Shown here: piece by piece, positions 18,082 through 26,084 of the stretch
Layout of the letters: each line of letters begins with the position of its first letter
Position numbering within the stretch: position 1 is the stretch's first letter
Source: CAJBLF01 sp964542965
Lineage (GTDB): Bacteria > Patescibacteriota > Gracilibacteria > Absconditabacterales > Absconditicoccaceae
Assembly: GCA_964542965.1 (NCBI GenBank)
Contig: CAZIVH010000009.1
Coordinates: forward strand, 1-38,268
Length of the DNA stretch: 38,268 bases
Direction: 5' to 3'
Translations under genes and position numbers: made by a program
Notes under the pieces: model-generated
What the model was told of the DNA's origin: nothing
Database searches by the model: none
Seen by the model: the letters and a program-made list of their open reading frames with translations, nothing else

Positions 18082-19488
18082 ATGTCTATCAACGATCTCA
18101 ACAAAAAAATCACGGAACCGCACATATTGGACACAATAGATCAAAAAAAATCAACCACTCAAGAGTTGATCAAGAATTTGAATATCCACGAAAATTATGA
18201 ACATTCTAAGCTCACCGAACATGAAACCAAACAGATCATTGAACAACTTGAACAAATAGACCTAGAAAAAGACCGGCATTCCAAATGATCGGAATGAGTG
18301 ATCTTCAAAATCCATATAATGGATGAGCATGGACAGTCCAAAGAATATGTCGCAGCGAAAAAAAGATACGACAACAATCCTGATAACGAATGGAAAATCC
18401 ATAAAAAAGTGGAAGATATCGTAAATACAACGATGCCGGATTCGATAGTCAAAGTACCAGAGCTCAAAGCAGTAGTAACACTCAATAGTATGGAAAGATT
18501 CATTATTATGGAATTCGTGAATGGAAAGACGCTCTATCAAATGGAGTTGGAAGAAATATTCAAAAGACGAAACATTCCTACAGGGGAATTCCAAAGCGAT
18601 ATGGAAGCAGAGGGAGTGTTTTCCAAAATGTTGAATCTCGATCCTATGAGTCAAAAAGATGCTGAACAAATCCAAAAAAAATATTATCAAGAAATGAAAT
18701 GGATCAAATTATTCACACCGGAACAAGGGAAAAAGTACAAGGAAGAACTGAAAAAATTTTTGCAGGAAATACACAAAGAAGGAGTCTATCATAGGGATGG
18801 ATCCAATCCGAGAAACATCATGATCACACCGGAAGGAGAAATATACGTCATAGATTTTTGAAAATCGACATGGAGAGAAAAAGGCGACAGAGATGAAAAA
18901 AACATTTATGAAACACAGGAATGAGAAAAGATGATAGGAATCTATCCGAGAGATGAAGAGATTATTGCAGAGATAGCATGACTGACAAAAGATGAGGAAG
19001 ATATGGAAATGGAAGCATACAAGGAAGAACAAAAGCAAAAAAACAAAATGATACAATCAGACAGATCGGTATTTGAATATCTGAAAGAAATTCCAACCGC
19101 ATGGATGAAAAATCAGAATAAAACGGCAACTATGAAAGAAAAAATAGAACGTCAATCCAGGCTATCAAAGAAAATCTCACTGTATCAATTAGAAGAGACA
19201 AAAACAAAAGAAGAATTGATCATACTGATATTAGCACAAAGCAAAGCAAACATCGATGAGGTATTGCTACAGATACACAACAGAAAAAAAACACTTGAAA
19301 ACGAAATAAAAACAGAAAGAACAAAGCAGCAACAGACACCGAGACATCTCTTGCAAACAAACGACAAAAAAGGGATCGAGGACTACAGATTGCATTACGA
19401 AAAAAAAATTCAGAAAATACAGAAAAAACTAGACAGAGTAAATGACATAGAGAATTTCATGATCTATCTCAAAACAAGAATGCAATAA
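18082..19488 (+). CDS. protein kinase-like protein with C-terminal coiled coil
   Basis: The 468-aa frame runs ATG to TAA. Kinase-fold motifs are visible once UGA is read as Gly: a nucleotide loop GSEGVIFKI at about 69-77, in which both Gly69 and Gly72 are UGA; a VAIK-like lysine in YVAAKKRY (Lys93); a hinge-like IIMEFVNGKTLYQME; a catalytic loop HRDGSNPRNIM (His237, Asp239, Asn245); and IDFG with Asp258 and Gly260 (UGA). The compact loop between HRD and DFG recalls RIO/Bud32 or other small atypical kinases more than classical Ser/Thr kinases. Residues 70-93 are spaced widely. The C-terminal 150 residues are Lys/Glu/Gln-rich coiled coil. Substrate unknown. It is followed by a metallopeptidase gene after a CGTTT repeat. 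Confidence 0.75.
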
Positions 19489-19520
19489 AATATCATTGCC
19501 TTCATCACACCAAAACATAT

Positions 19521-19560
19521 AGTCGTTTCATCGTTTGTTCTTTTTTTCGTTTACGCATTA
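19521..19560 (+). repeat. CGTTT-type intergenic repeat, copy 4
   Basis: AGTCGTTTCATCGTTTGTTC and then TTTTTTTCGTTTACGCATTA carry four CGTTT units with drift. The element ends at the TATATG start of the DUF45 gene. Confidence 0.65.
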
Positions 19561-19561
19561 T

Positions 19562-20161
19562 ATGCACATAGAATACAAACAAATCAGACACGGCTACGCT
19601 AGAATAGATAAGGAAGGAAAGCTCCTCATCACCATTCCGCTATATAAAAAAAACGATCAGCACTTCATCGGCGAGCTGACAAAAAAAGGACAGCAGCTTC
19701 TCAAACGCTACAACAAAAGAACGCATATAGATCCTATTCAACAAGATTCGATACTCCTCTTCGGTGAACAAGTGCCCATGGAAGACGTAAAAAAACAGTA
19801 TCCCAAATATTTTTCAAATATAAAATTCAAAATCTCAAACTCAAAATTACTGAAATCTATCTTAGAAGAATACGCAACGCCGCTCATCAACACCTATAGT
19901 GAAAAAATCTGAATCAAACATACAAAACTCTCGATCAGGAAAACAAGTTCCAAACGATGATCCTGTACATATGATCAAAAGATTTCTCTGAACCTCGATC
20001 TCATTCATCTCCCGACAAAATATATCAAATACGTAATCATCCACGAATGCTGTCATCTGAAACAGAAAAACCACAGCAAAAGATTCCGAGATCTTGTAGA
20101 GTCATTTTGTCCAGACTATAAACAAGTAAAAAAAGAGCTAAAAAAATTTGTCATAAAATAA
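19562..20161 (+). CDS. DUF45/YgjP-type metallopeptidase-like protein
   Basis: The 199-aa frame runs ATG to TAA with UGA at 19910-19912 and in KRGSCTYGQKISLN. The C-terminal half has the YgjP/DUF45 (WLM-like) pattern: LSIRKTSSKRGSCTYG, then YVIIHECCHLKQKNHSKRF, in which His161-Glu162 and His165 form HExxH and His171 is the likely third zinc ligand, then FCPDYKQVKKELKKF at the end. The N-terminal half fits the strand-rich start of this family but is diverged. Related E. coli YgjP has been linked to UTP hydrolysis; whether this one is a peptidase is unknown. ATG 19562 follows the repeat; an upstream in-frame ATG at 19535 would run through it. Confidence 0.85.
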
Positions 20162-20185
20162 ATTGTTTTGGAAGAAAAAATCCAT

Positions 20186-20686
20186 ATGATAAACAGCGTT
20201 TTATCTGGTTATAATCAGAACATGGAACAAGACAGGAACAAAAAGCTTGATGATGAACAGATATATTTCCTTCATCAAGGGAACGTAGAGATAATCCAGA
20301 AAACAAAAAAAAATATTATCGATGAACTCAATCATTTTGTACATACACCGCAGGGCTTACTTGACATGAACAACAAAGATTTCAACGAGGCGTTGATAAC
20401 TACTTATAAACCATTCATAGGAAGGATAGCATATGATACGTTTGTAGACAAACGGTGTGACTATGAAGACACAAAAAAAGAAGTATTGAGAAGGATTGAA
20501 AAATTAAAGACAGACAAAGAAATATGACCATTGATCAAACTACTAGAAGCATTGAGAGAAGAAAATATCAACACGACGAATTTCATAAAATTCTATCTCA
20601 TCATCAGTCACTTCATGCAAAAAAGCAAAAAATCAAACGAAATAAATGATATCAAAGACACGATACGCGACATACCTATGAATTAA
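20186..20686 (+). CDS. helical protein of unknown function, 166 aa
   Basis: The frame runs ATG to TAA with one UGA (20525-20527). The product is polar and almost wholly helical, with Leu/Ile spacing compatible with a helical bundle (IDELNHFVHTPQGLLDMN, ALITTYKPFIGRIAYDTF). No signal, membrane segment or catalytic motif is visible. A TTG at 20168 would extend it by six residues. It lies 24 nt after the DUF45 gene and 31 nt before rlmE, so co-transcription is likely. Confidence 0.65.
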
Positions 20687-20717
20687 CAGACCATTCATCC
20701 TATTGATAGACAAAAAT

Positions 20718-21326
20718 ATGACATTCAGATTCAACTTCCAAGACCATTATTTCAAGAAAGCGAAAAAAGAAGGATACAAAGCCAGAAGCGCTTTCAAGCT
20801 CGAGGAAATCCAAGAGAAATTCCATCTTTTCGATAAAGGGACGAAAACGATCATCGATGTCGGATGTGCGCCAGGAAGTTGGATGCAATATGCCGCAAAT
20901 CAAATGAAAAAAAACAAGATAGCTGATTTTAAAATCATCGGATTTGACCTCAAGGACGTGAATCTCAATATCCCGAACGTGAAGACCTATGTCGCCGATA
21001 TAACAGACGAAGAAAAGATCAAGGGAATACTTAAAGAAAACAATGTAGGGAAAGTAGATCTCATTCAATCCGACATGGCGCCAAATACTATCGGTATCAA
21101 GGAAATAGATGCGATTAGATTGTTCGAACTGATCAGTGACATGAAACGGATGATCAAAGAGCTTTTGAAACCAGAAGGAAAATTTGTCATGAAACTCTTC
21201 ATGGGTCCATGATTCGAAGAATTCGTCAAAGAGATGAAAACCACCTTCGGCGGCAAGCATATCAAGACACTGAAACCACAGTCCACAAGGAAAGAAAGCA
21301 AGGAAATTTATATAGTGAAAGTATAA
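20718..21326 (+). CDS. rlmE: RlmE/FtsJ-type 23S rRNA ribose methyltransferase
   Basis: The 202-aa frame runs ATG to TAA. The SAM-binding motif is IIDVGCAPGSWMQ (residues 45-57). The catalytic K-D-K-E tetrad is present: Lys27 in ARSAFKLEEI, Asp119 in IQSDMAPNTIG, Lys159 in FVMKLFMGPG and Glu196 in RKESKEIYIV. The Gly after MGP (165) is UGA. Family members 2'-O-methylate U2552 in the A-loop of 23S rRNA. Length matches the family. The next gene starts two nucleotides after its stop, so the two are co-transcribed. A TTG at 20703 is a weaker start. Confidence 0.93.
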
Positions 21327-21328
21327 GA

Positions 21329-22342
21329 ATGCCAGACAAAGCCAAGCACCAAAAATGACGGATTTCATCACTAGCAGCAGTTATCGGCAACAGCATTATC
21401 GCCATCATAAAGTTTCTAGGATTTTTAGCATCGGGGTCATGATCCCTCTTTTCTGAGTCAATCCATAGTTTTGCCGACACCTCAAATCAAGCGCTATTGA
21501 TGATAGGAGTCAAACGTTCGACAAAACAAGCTACAGACACCTTTACGTATGGCTACAAAAAAGAGAGATTTTTACGAGCGTTGATCTCTGCATGCGGAAT
21601 CTTCTTCATCTGAGCGGGAGTGACTATCTACCATGGAATCATGACGATTATCACACCGGAACCGATACACATCAATATACGGACATTCGTTATCTTGGGC
21701 ATATCCTTTGTTGTCGAATGAACAACATTGGGAATAGCCATAAGAGAGATCAAAAAACATACCACGCACAGAAAGCGAAAGCTTATATTTCAACATGCAG
21801 ATCCCATCACCTTAGCGGTCGTATACGAAGATTCGATAGCGGTAGGAGGTGTACTCATTGCAGCAATAGGATTGTGGATGTCATATATAACAAAGAACTC
21901 TTTATGGGATTCCATCACCTCAATAATCATTGGTATCTTACTGGGAATCATGGCGATAGTCTTGATCCAAAAAAACAGTAGATTGCTTATCGGGAAAGCG
22001 ATTCCGCATGAAGTGAAAGATGACATTATAGAACTCATGGAAGCGGATCCGATTATAGAGAAAGTACTGGATTTTAAATCCACGATGCTAGACACGGACA
22101 CTTATCACATCAAGTGCGAGATAGAATGCAACGGAACAGGATTATTGAAAGTGATCAACAGAAATAATTTTTTGAAGAACGAATACGAAGAAGTAAAAGA
22201 AAGCTATAGTGATTTTTTAGAATTCTGCATAGATTATACGAGAAGAGTACCAAGGATCATCGGAACGAAAATCGATGCGGTAGAAAAGAAGATCAAAGAG
22301 AAATATCCTCAAGTCAGACACATCGATATCGAGATCAACTAA
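21329..22342 (+). CDS. cation diffusion facilitator (CDF) transporter
   Basis: The 337-aa frame runs ATG to TAA through several UGA codons. It opens with KGRISSLAAVIGNSIIAIIK and FLGFLASGSGSLFSESIHSF, which resemble the first two helices of CDF transporters. His46 and Asp50 in IHSFAD form the first metal site. GYKKERFLRALISACGIFF and HADPITLAVVYEDSIAVGG follow, the second carrying the matching HxxxD-like site. Six hydrophobic segments and a cytosolic C-terminal domain (about 225-337) are present. The pattern is closest to the SLC30A9/CzcD branch that exports Zn or similar divalent metals by proton antiport; the metal cannot be told from sequence alone. It follows rlmE with a two-nucleotide gap. 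Confidence 0.88.
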
Positions 22343-22383
22343 ATACAATTTGTAATCTATCAGCTTTTCCATAATCATTTCAG

Positions 22384-22413
22384 CGTTTAATCGTTTTATC
22401 GTTTAGTCATTTT
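22384..22413 (+). repeat. CGTTT-type intergenic repeat, copy 5
   Basis: CGTTTAATCGTTTTATCGTT followed by TAGTCATTTTGTT precedes the ychF ATG by a few nucleotides. The core TCGTTTTATCGTTTA is shared exactly with copies 1 and 3. Confidence 0.75.
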
Positions 22414-22416
22414 GTT

Positions 22417-23144
22417 ATGAAGATAGGAATCGTAGGCCTCCCGAACGTCGGAAAATCCACGCTCTTCAACGCGCTCACGAAATCATATTCTGCTCCTGCA
22501 GAGAATTTTCCGTTCTGCACGATCGATCCAAACGTAGGAATAGTAGACGTCAAAGATCCAAGAGTGGATGTATTGTCAGAAATATCGCAGTCGAAGAAGA
22601 AAGTTTACGCAAGCATAGAATTCGTCGATATCGCAGGACTCGTGAAAGGTGCCAGCAAAGGAGAGGGCTTGGGAAATAAATTTCTTTCGCATATCAGGGA
22701 AGTCGACGCTATAGTACAAGTGCTGAGATATTTCAAGGATAGCGATGTTGTGCATGTAGAATGAGGCGTTGATCCGATGAGAGATGTTGAGATCATCAAC
22801 ACCGAATTGATTTTCGCAGATCTGGAAATCATCGAAAGGAATCTACCGAACATCGTAAAAAAAGCGAAAACAACAGGAAACAAGGACGAACTAAGGATAG
22901 CGGAAATTCTGATGGAGATCCAGAATGCGTTGGTGCAAGGAAAAATTGCCCATGATATAAAATCTAAACTGACCAAAGACGACGAGAAACTCCTCAAATC
23001 ATACAACTTCCTAACAACGAAACCGATCATCTATGCGATAAATATCGGACAAGATGATATTCCCTATGCACATGAAATAGCCGAAGAATATATGGTAAAA
23101 TTACAGAGTCCTGTAGCCATCGTCTGCGCAAAACTGGAATCTGA
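22417..23144 (+). CDS. ychF: YchF/Obg-like ATPase, 3' end lost in the gap
   Basis: The frame starts ATG and is cut after about 242 codons by a run of N; the family is about 360 aa, so the end with the TGS domain is missing. Motifs are GLPNVGKSTLFNALT (Walker A), ENFPFCTIDPNVG (switch region), VDIAGLVKGASKGEGLGNKF (G3) and KPIIYAINIGQDD in place of NKxD, as in YchF, which prefers ATP. Gly116 is UGA. YchF binds ribosomes and is linked to oxidative stress responses. Start chosen just after the CGTTT repeat. Confidence 0.92.
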
Positions 23145-23244
23145 NNNNNNNNNNNNNNNNNNNNNNNNNNNNNNNNNNNNNNNNNNNNNNNNNNNNNNNN
23201 NNNNNNNNNNNNNNNNNNNNNNNNNNNNNNNNNNNNNNNNNNNN
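23145..23244. other. assembly gap of exactly 100 N
   Basis: A run of 100 N is the usual placeholder for a scaffold gap of unknown length. The frame happens to stay open through it, but the protein before it is YchF and the protein after it is not. The true sequence here must hold the ychF end, an intergenic part and the start of the next gene. Confidence 0.95.
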
Positions 23245-24042
23245 GGATTGCTCTGCGAAGATGTCTTGATTTCTAAATTGGTAAACAAGAATATCTTTAA
23301 ATTCTCTAAACAAGAGCTTAAACTTATTCTCGTTTCCGACTTCGACGTAACCTACCTCAAGAGAAATAAATATTTGAATAAGGCATTCTATTTGGAACCA
23401 TTATATGAAGATCTTTTGACAAAGATGGTGCTCACTATCAGCGCATACTTCGAGAAAAGAAACAAGAGCCAGGATCTCTACGAATTCATCGGACGGATGA
23501 AAGAAAACTTCGCTAAGGATTACAAAGATGTTCACTATATGAAAAATGATCTCTTCTACGTAAACTTCTTCGATTCAATCAGAGAAATAAACGTATTCGA
23601 TGGAAAGATAGGTTTGCTAACATTCGCAGACGTCAATCCAAAGACGATCAAGCTGAAGATTCTTTACACCATGAGAAGAATCAATAAACCTATTCACTAC
23701 CAGGAATTGCCAGCAAAGATTATGGAACGATTCCCAGCAAAGAACGTAAAGATCAATACGGTACATAATGAATTAGTTAAGAACAACGACTTATTTGTAA
23801 ATCTCGGACTCGGAATCTACGGATTGAAAGAACGGGGATATGAAGGTGGTATGGTAAAAGAGATTTTGGTAAGGATCTTCGAAAGAAACGATAGAGCAAT
23901 GAACGTCAAAGAACTCTGCAAAGAGATGTTGAAAGAGAAGATGGTAAGTCCAAACACGGTCATGTTGAATCTTCAAAAATACAAGGATCTCTTCAAGAGA
24001 GTAGAAAAAGGAGTATACGAGCTCATCAAATCAAAGAAATAA
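23245..24042 (+). CDS. HARE-HTH domain protein, 5' end lost in the gap
   Basis: The last 265 residues are present, ending in TAA. The first part (about 1-130 of the fragment) is helical, without a motif I can name. From about residue 137 there is a HARE-HTH-like winged helix (LYTMRRINKPIHYQELPAKI, then INTVHNELVKNNDLFVNLG and YGLKERGY), and a second winged helix occupies about 205-262 (VSPNTVMLNLQKYKDLFKR). HARE-HTH occurs in the RNA polymerase delta subunit, and in CPR genomes it is found joined to sigma-70 region 4; the missing N-terminus could hold that. The segment uses no UGA among about a dozen glycines, so it may be well expressed. It is a likely transcription factor. Confidence 0.65.
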   Translation, partial: GLLCEDVLISKLVNKNIFKFSKQELKLILVSDFDVTYLKRNKYLNKAFYLEPLYEDLLTKMVLTISAYFEKRNKSQDLYEFIGRMKENFAKDYKDVHYMKNDLFYVNFFDSIREINVFDGKIGLLTFADVNPKTIKLKILYTMRRINKPIHYQELPAKIMERFPAKNVKINTVHNELVKNNDLFVNLGLGIYGLKERGYEGGMVKEILVRIFERNDRAMNVKELCKEMLKEKMVSPNTVMLNLQKYKDLFKRVEKGVYELIKSKK

Positions 24043-24066
24043 TACTAAGGACATATATTACGGGGC

Positions 24067-24096
24067 AAAAAATTCCGCTGATGCGGGATTTTTTGT
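24067..24096 (+). terminator. terminator after the HARE-HTH gene
   Basis: AAAAAATTCCGC pairs with GCGGGATTTTTT (one G-T pair) around a TGAT loop, 25 nt after the stop. Confidence 0.85.
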
Positions 24097-24178
24097 TTAC
24101 AAAAAGATACTTGCATTTCATGCACTATCCACTATTTTATTGGTAAACAGTAATAGTCCATAAAAAGACCATACCATC

Positions 24179-24233
24179 ATTTAAAATTTAAAATTCACTT
24201 GTCCTCGAAGAGGGAAATTTAAAATTTAAAATT
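24179..24233. repeat. duplicated ATTTAAAATTTAAAATT flanking a small hairpin
   Basis: The 17-mer ATTTAAAATTTAAAATT occurs at 24179-24195 and again, identical, at 24217-24233. Between them lies a CCTC-GAA-GAGG hairpin. The block ends eight nucleotides before the uvrC start. It could be a small palindromic insertion that duplicated its target, or slippage of an AT-rich repeat. Confidence 0.6.
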
Positions 24234-24240
24234 AATATAC

Positions 24241-25908
24241 GTGTTCACTCCAGATATCACCAAGATACCACAAAACAGTTGAGTCTATTTGTTCAAGGAC
24301 AAAAAAGACAGTATTCTCTATATCGGCAAAGCAAAAAACCTTCAAAAAAGGATCTGACAATATTTTTCACCCAACTCGCTCCGAAAACAAGAAATGCTTT
24401 CCAAAGCGAACAAACTCGACTTTCTCGTGGTAAAAAACGAAAGCGAAGCGCTCTACCTGGAAGACAATCTCATCAAACAGCATCAACCCTTCTACAACAA
24501 CTTATTGAAAGCGGACAATAGCTACACCTACCTCAAGATCACCAAGGAGCAATTTCCGCAAATCATACTGACAAAAAGAAGAAGCAACGATGGTGCAATC
24601 TATATCGGACCAAAAAACGACACCATCCAATTGAAAAAGTTTTTACAATATCTCAGACAAATACTCAAGTTCAGATGATGCAAGACGACTCAATTCAGAC
24701 AAGGCAAACTCTGCTCCGACTACTACTTCTGACTCTGTCACGGCCGATGCAAATTAGCTAAGAATTCCCCTGATAGGGGGAAAAACGAAAAGGGGGTTGC
24801 CTCAGACTACCAAGACATAGTAAAAACTATAGTAGCGTTTTTCAAATGAAACACCAAACCCATCGAACAGGAAATCCACCACCAAATCGAGGAAGCGATC
24901 ATCCACGAAAATTTCGAATGGGCAGCTCAACTCAGGGATATCTATACCTCTATTCAAGGCTTTGTAGAAAAGCAGGATGTCGTTCTCCCAGAGAAAAAAG
25001 ACGGCTACCTGGCATTGATCAAGACGATATGAACGCAATATCTCTACACCGTCCTTGTCTTCACGCAAGGAAAACTCATGGACATTATAACCAGCAAGGA
25101 GCAAATAAACGACATCGAAGAAGATAGTCTCGAACTAGCCATACAAAGAACTTTCGGCGAATGAAACACCTATAAAACAAAAAATGAAATCATCATAGAT
25201 TGATTAGCAAAAAAACTGAAAGCTCCCCTTTCAGGGGGAGAAACGAAGAAGGGGTTGCAGCCGCTTCTCCAACTCGCCGAAAAATTCCTCGACTCCTACA
25301 TTATCTCCAATTCAATGCAAGAAGGAACCATCATCATCAATGATCTGGTGAAAACACTGAAAGAAAGATATGGGCTCAAGAAAATCCCTTACAAGATCGA
25401 ATGCATCGATATTTCCCACCTCAGCGGTGATTGGACCAGCGGATGACTTTCCTGTATCGTCTGATGACTCCCCTATCCAAAAGGATACCGCAGATACAAG
25501 ATCCAGAGCAAGAAAGCCGATGATTATGCAGCACTTGAAGAGATATTGGAACGTAGAATACAATCCTGAACAGAGTTGCCGGATCTTCTGATATTGGATG
25601 GCGGGAAAGGTCAACTGAACATCGTAAAGAAATTGTGCACGGATCCCAAACGGAAAAAAATAGTGAATCAGATTGATATTATTTCTTTGGGAAAATGAGA
25701 AGCAAGAAACAAATCCAAAATAGGCACAACCGGGAAAAAGTCAGAAAAAATCGGAGAAAGGATTTTCGTATTCGATGATAGATTACACATCAAAGAAACT
25801 CCCCTAGTCTACGATCAAGCGGATAAAATACTCACAAAAGCTAGAAATGAAGCGCATAGATTGGCTAATTCATATAGAAAAAAACAGATGAGCAAAGAGC
25901 GGAAATAG
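24241..25908 (+). CDS. uvrC: excinuclease ABC subunit C (UvrC), short form
   Basis: The 555-aa frame runs GTG to TAG with about 13 UGA codons. The N-terminal GIY-YIG nuclease reads GVYLFKD...ILYIGKAKNLQKRIGQYF (about 14-40). Then come a cysteine cluster (CSDYYFGLCHGRCK), a UVR motif (EEAIIHENFEWAAQLRDI, about 215-232) and an RNase H-like endonuclease domain with CIDISHLSG (Asp near 388), LLILDGGKGQL and the end EAHRLANSYRKKQ. UvrC makes both incisions in nucleotide excision repair. The tandem helix-hairpin-helix domain that normally follows is absent. Two segments, at 24764-24800 and 25222-25258, are copies of a palindromic element translated in frame (NSPDRGKNEKGV and PLSGGETKKGL) in variable linkers. 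Confidence 0.95.
24764..24800 (+). repeat. palindromic element within uvrC, copy A
   Basis: This 37-nt segment matches copy B at 29 of 37 positions with no gaps. It begins with a hairpin (TCCCCTGATAGGGGGA) and ends AACGAAAAGGGGGTTGC. It is translated in frame in the linker after the cysteine cluster. Confidence 0.75.
25222..25258 (+). repeat. palindromic element within uvrC, copy B
   Basis: The hairpin CTCCCCTTTCAGGGGGAG is followed by AAACGAAGAAGGGGTTGC, as in copy A. It is read in the same frame, adding PLSGGETKKGL between the middle and the C-terminal nuclease domains. Confidence 0.75.
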
Positions 25909-25990
25909 AAAATCGAAGAGATTTGATGGATTTTACGCCAATTGGGATGATTTTTGGCTATATAAAGCGGTTTTAGGCGATTTAGCAATG

Positions 25991-26018
25991 ACGGACACAA
26001 AAAAGTGCCCGTTTTTTT
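25991..26018 (+). terminator. terminator after uvrC
   Basis: ACGGACAC pairs with GTGCCCGT (one A-C mismatch) around AAAAAA, followed by seven T residues. It lies 82 nt after the uvrC stop; the spacer has no other gene. Confidence 0.7.
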
Positions 26019-26047
26019 GACAAATAAATTTTTCTGAGTACTATTAT
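26017..26047 (+). promoter_or_regulatory. promoter of the 26-30 kb envelope unit
   Basis: TTGACA (26017-26022) is followed after 19 bp by TATTAT (26042-26047). The likely start lies about 30 nt before ATG 26085, as at the other TTGACA promoters here. The long spacer lowers confidence. Confidence 0.55.
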
Positions 26048-26084
26048 AGAGTAAAGGAAACTTTTATTTGCCTATAGAGTCATC

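Noticed and set aside
20700..21371. A 223-aa frame on the minus strand
   Set aside because: It is antisense to rlmE, has a composition rich in Phe, His and Cys typical of shadow frames and shows no recognisable domain.
21592..21981. A 129-aa plus-strand frame
   Set aside because: It overlaps the CDF transporter in another frame; the transporter frame carries the family motifs.
22777..24042. A single 421-aa protein spanning the N run
   Set aside because: The two sides belong to different families; the open frame through N is an artefact.
24846..25127. A 93-aa His/Arg-rich plus-strand frame
   Set aside because: It is an out-of-frame reading within uvrC.
24764..25258. CRISPR array
   Set aside because: Only two imperfect repeats lie 458 nt apart inside a coding gene; no array of regular spacers and no cas genes are present.
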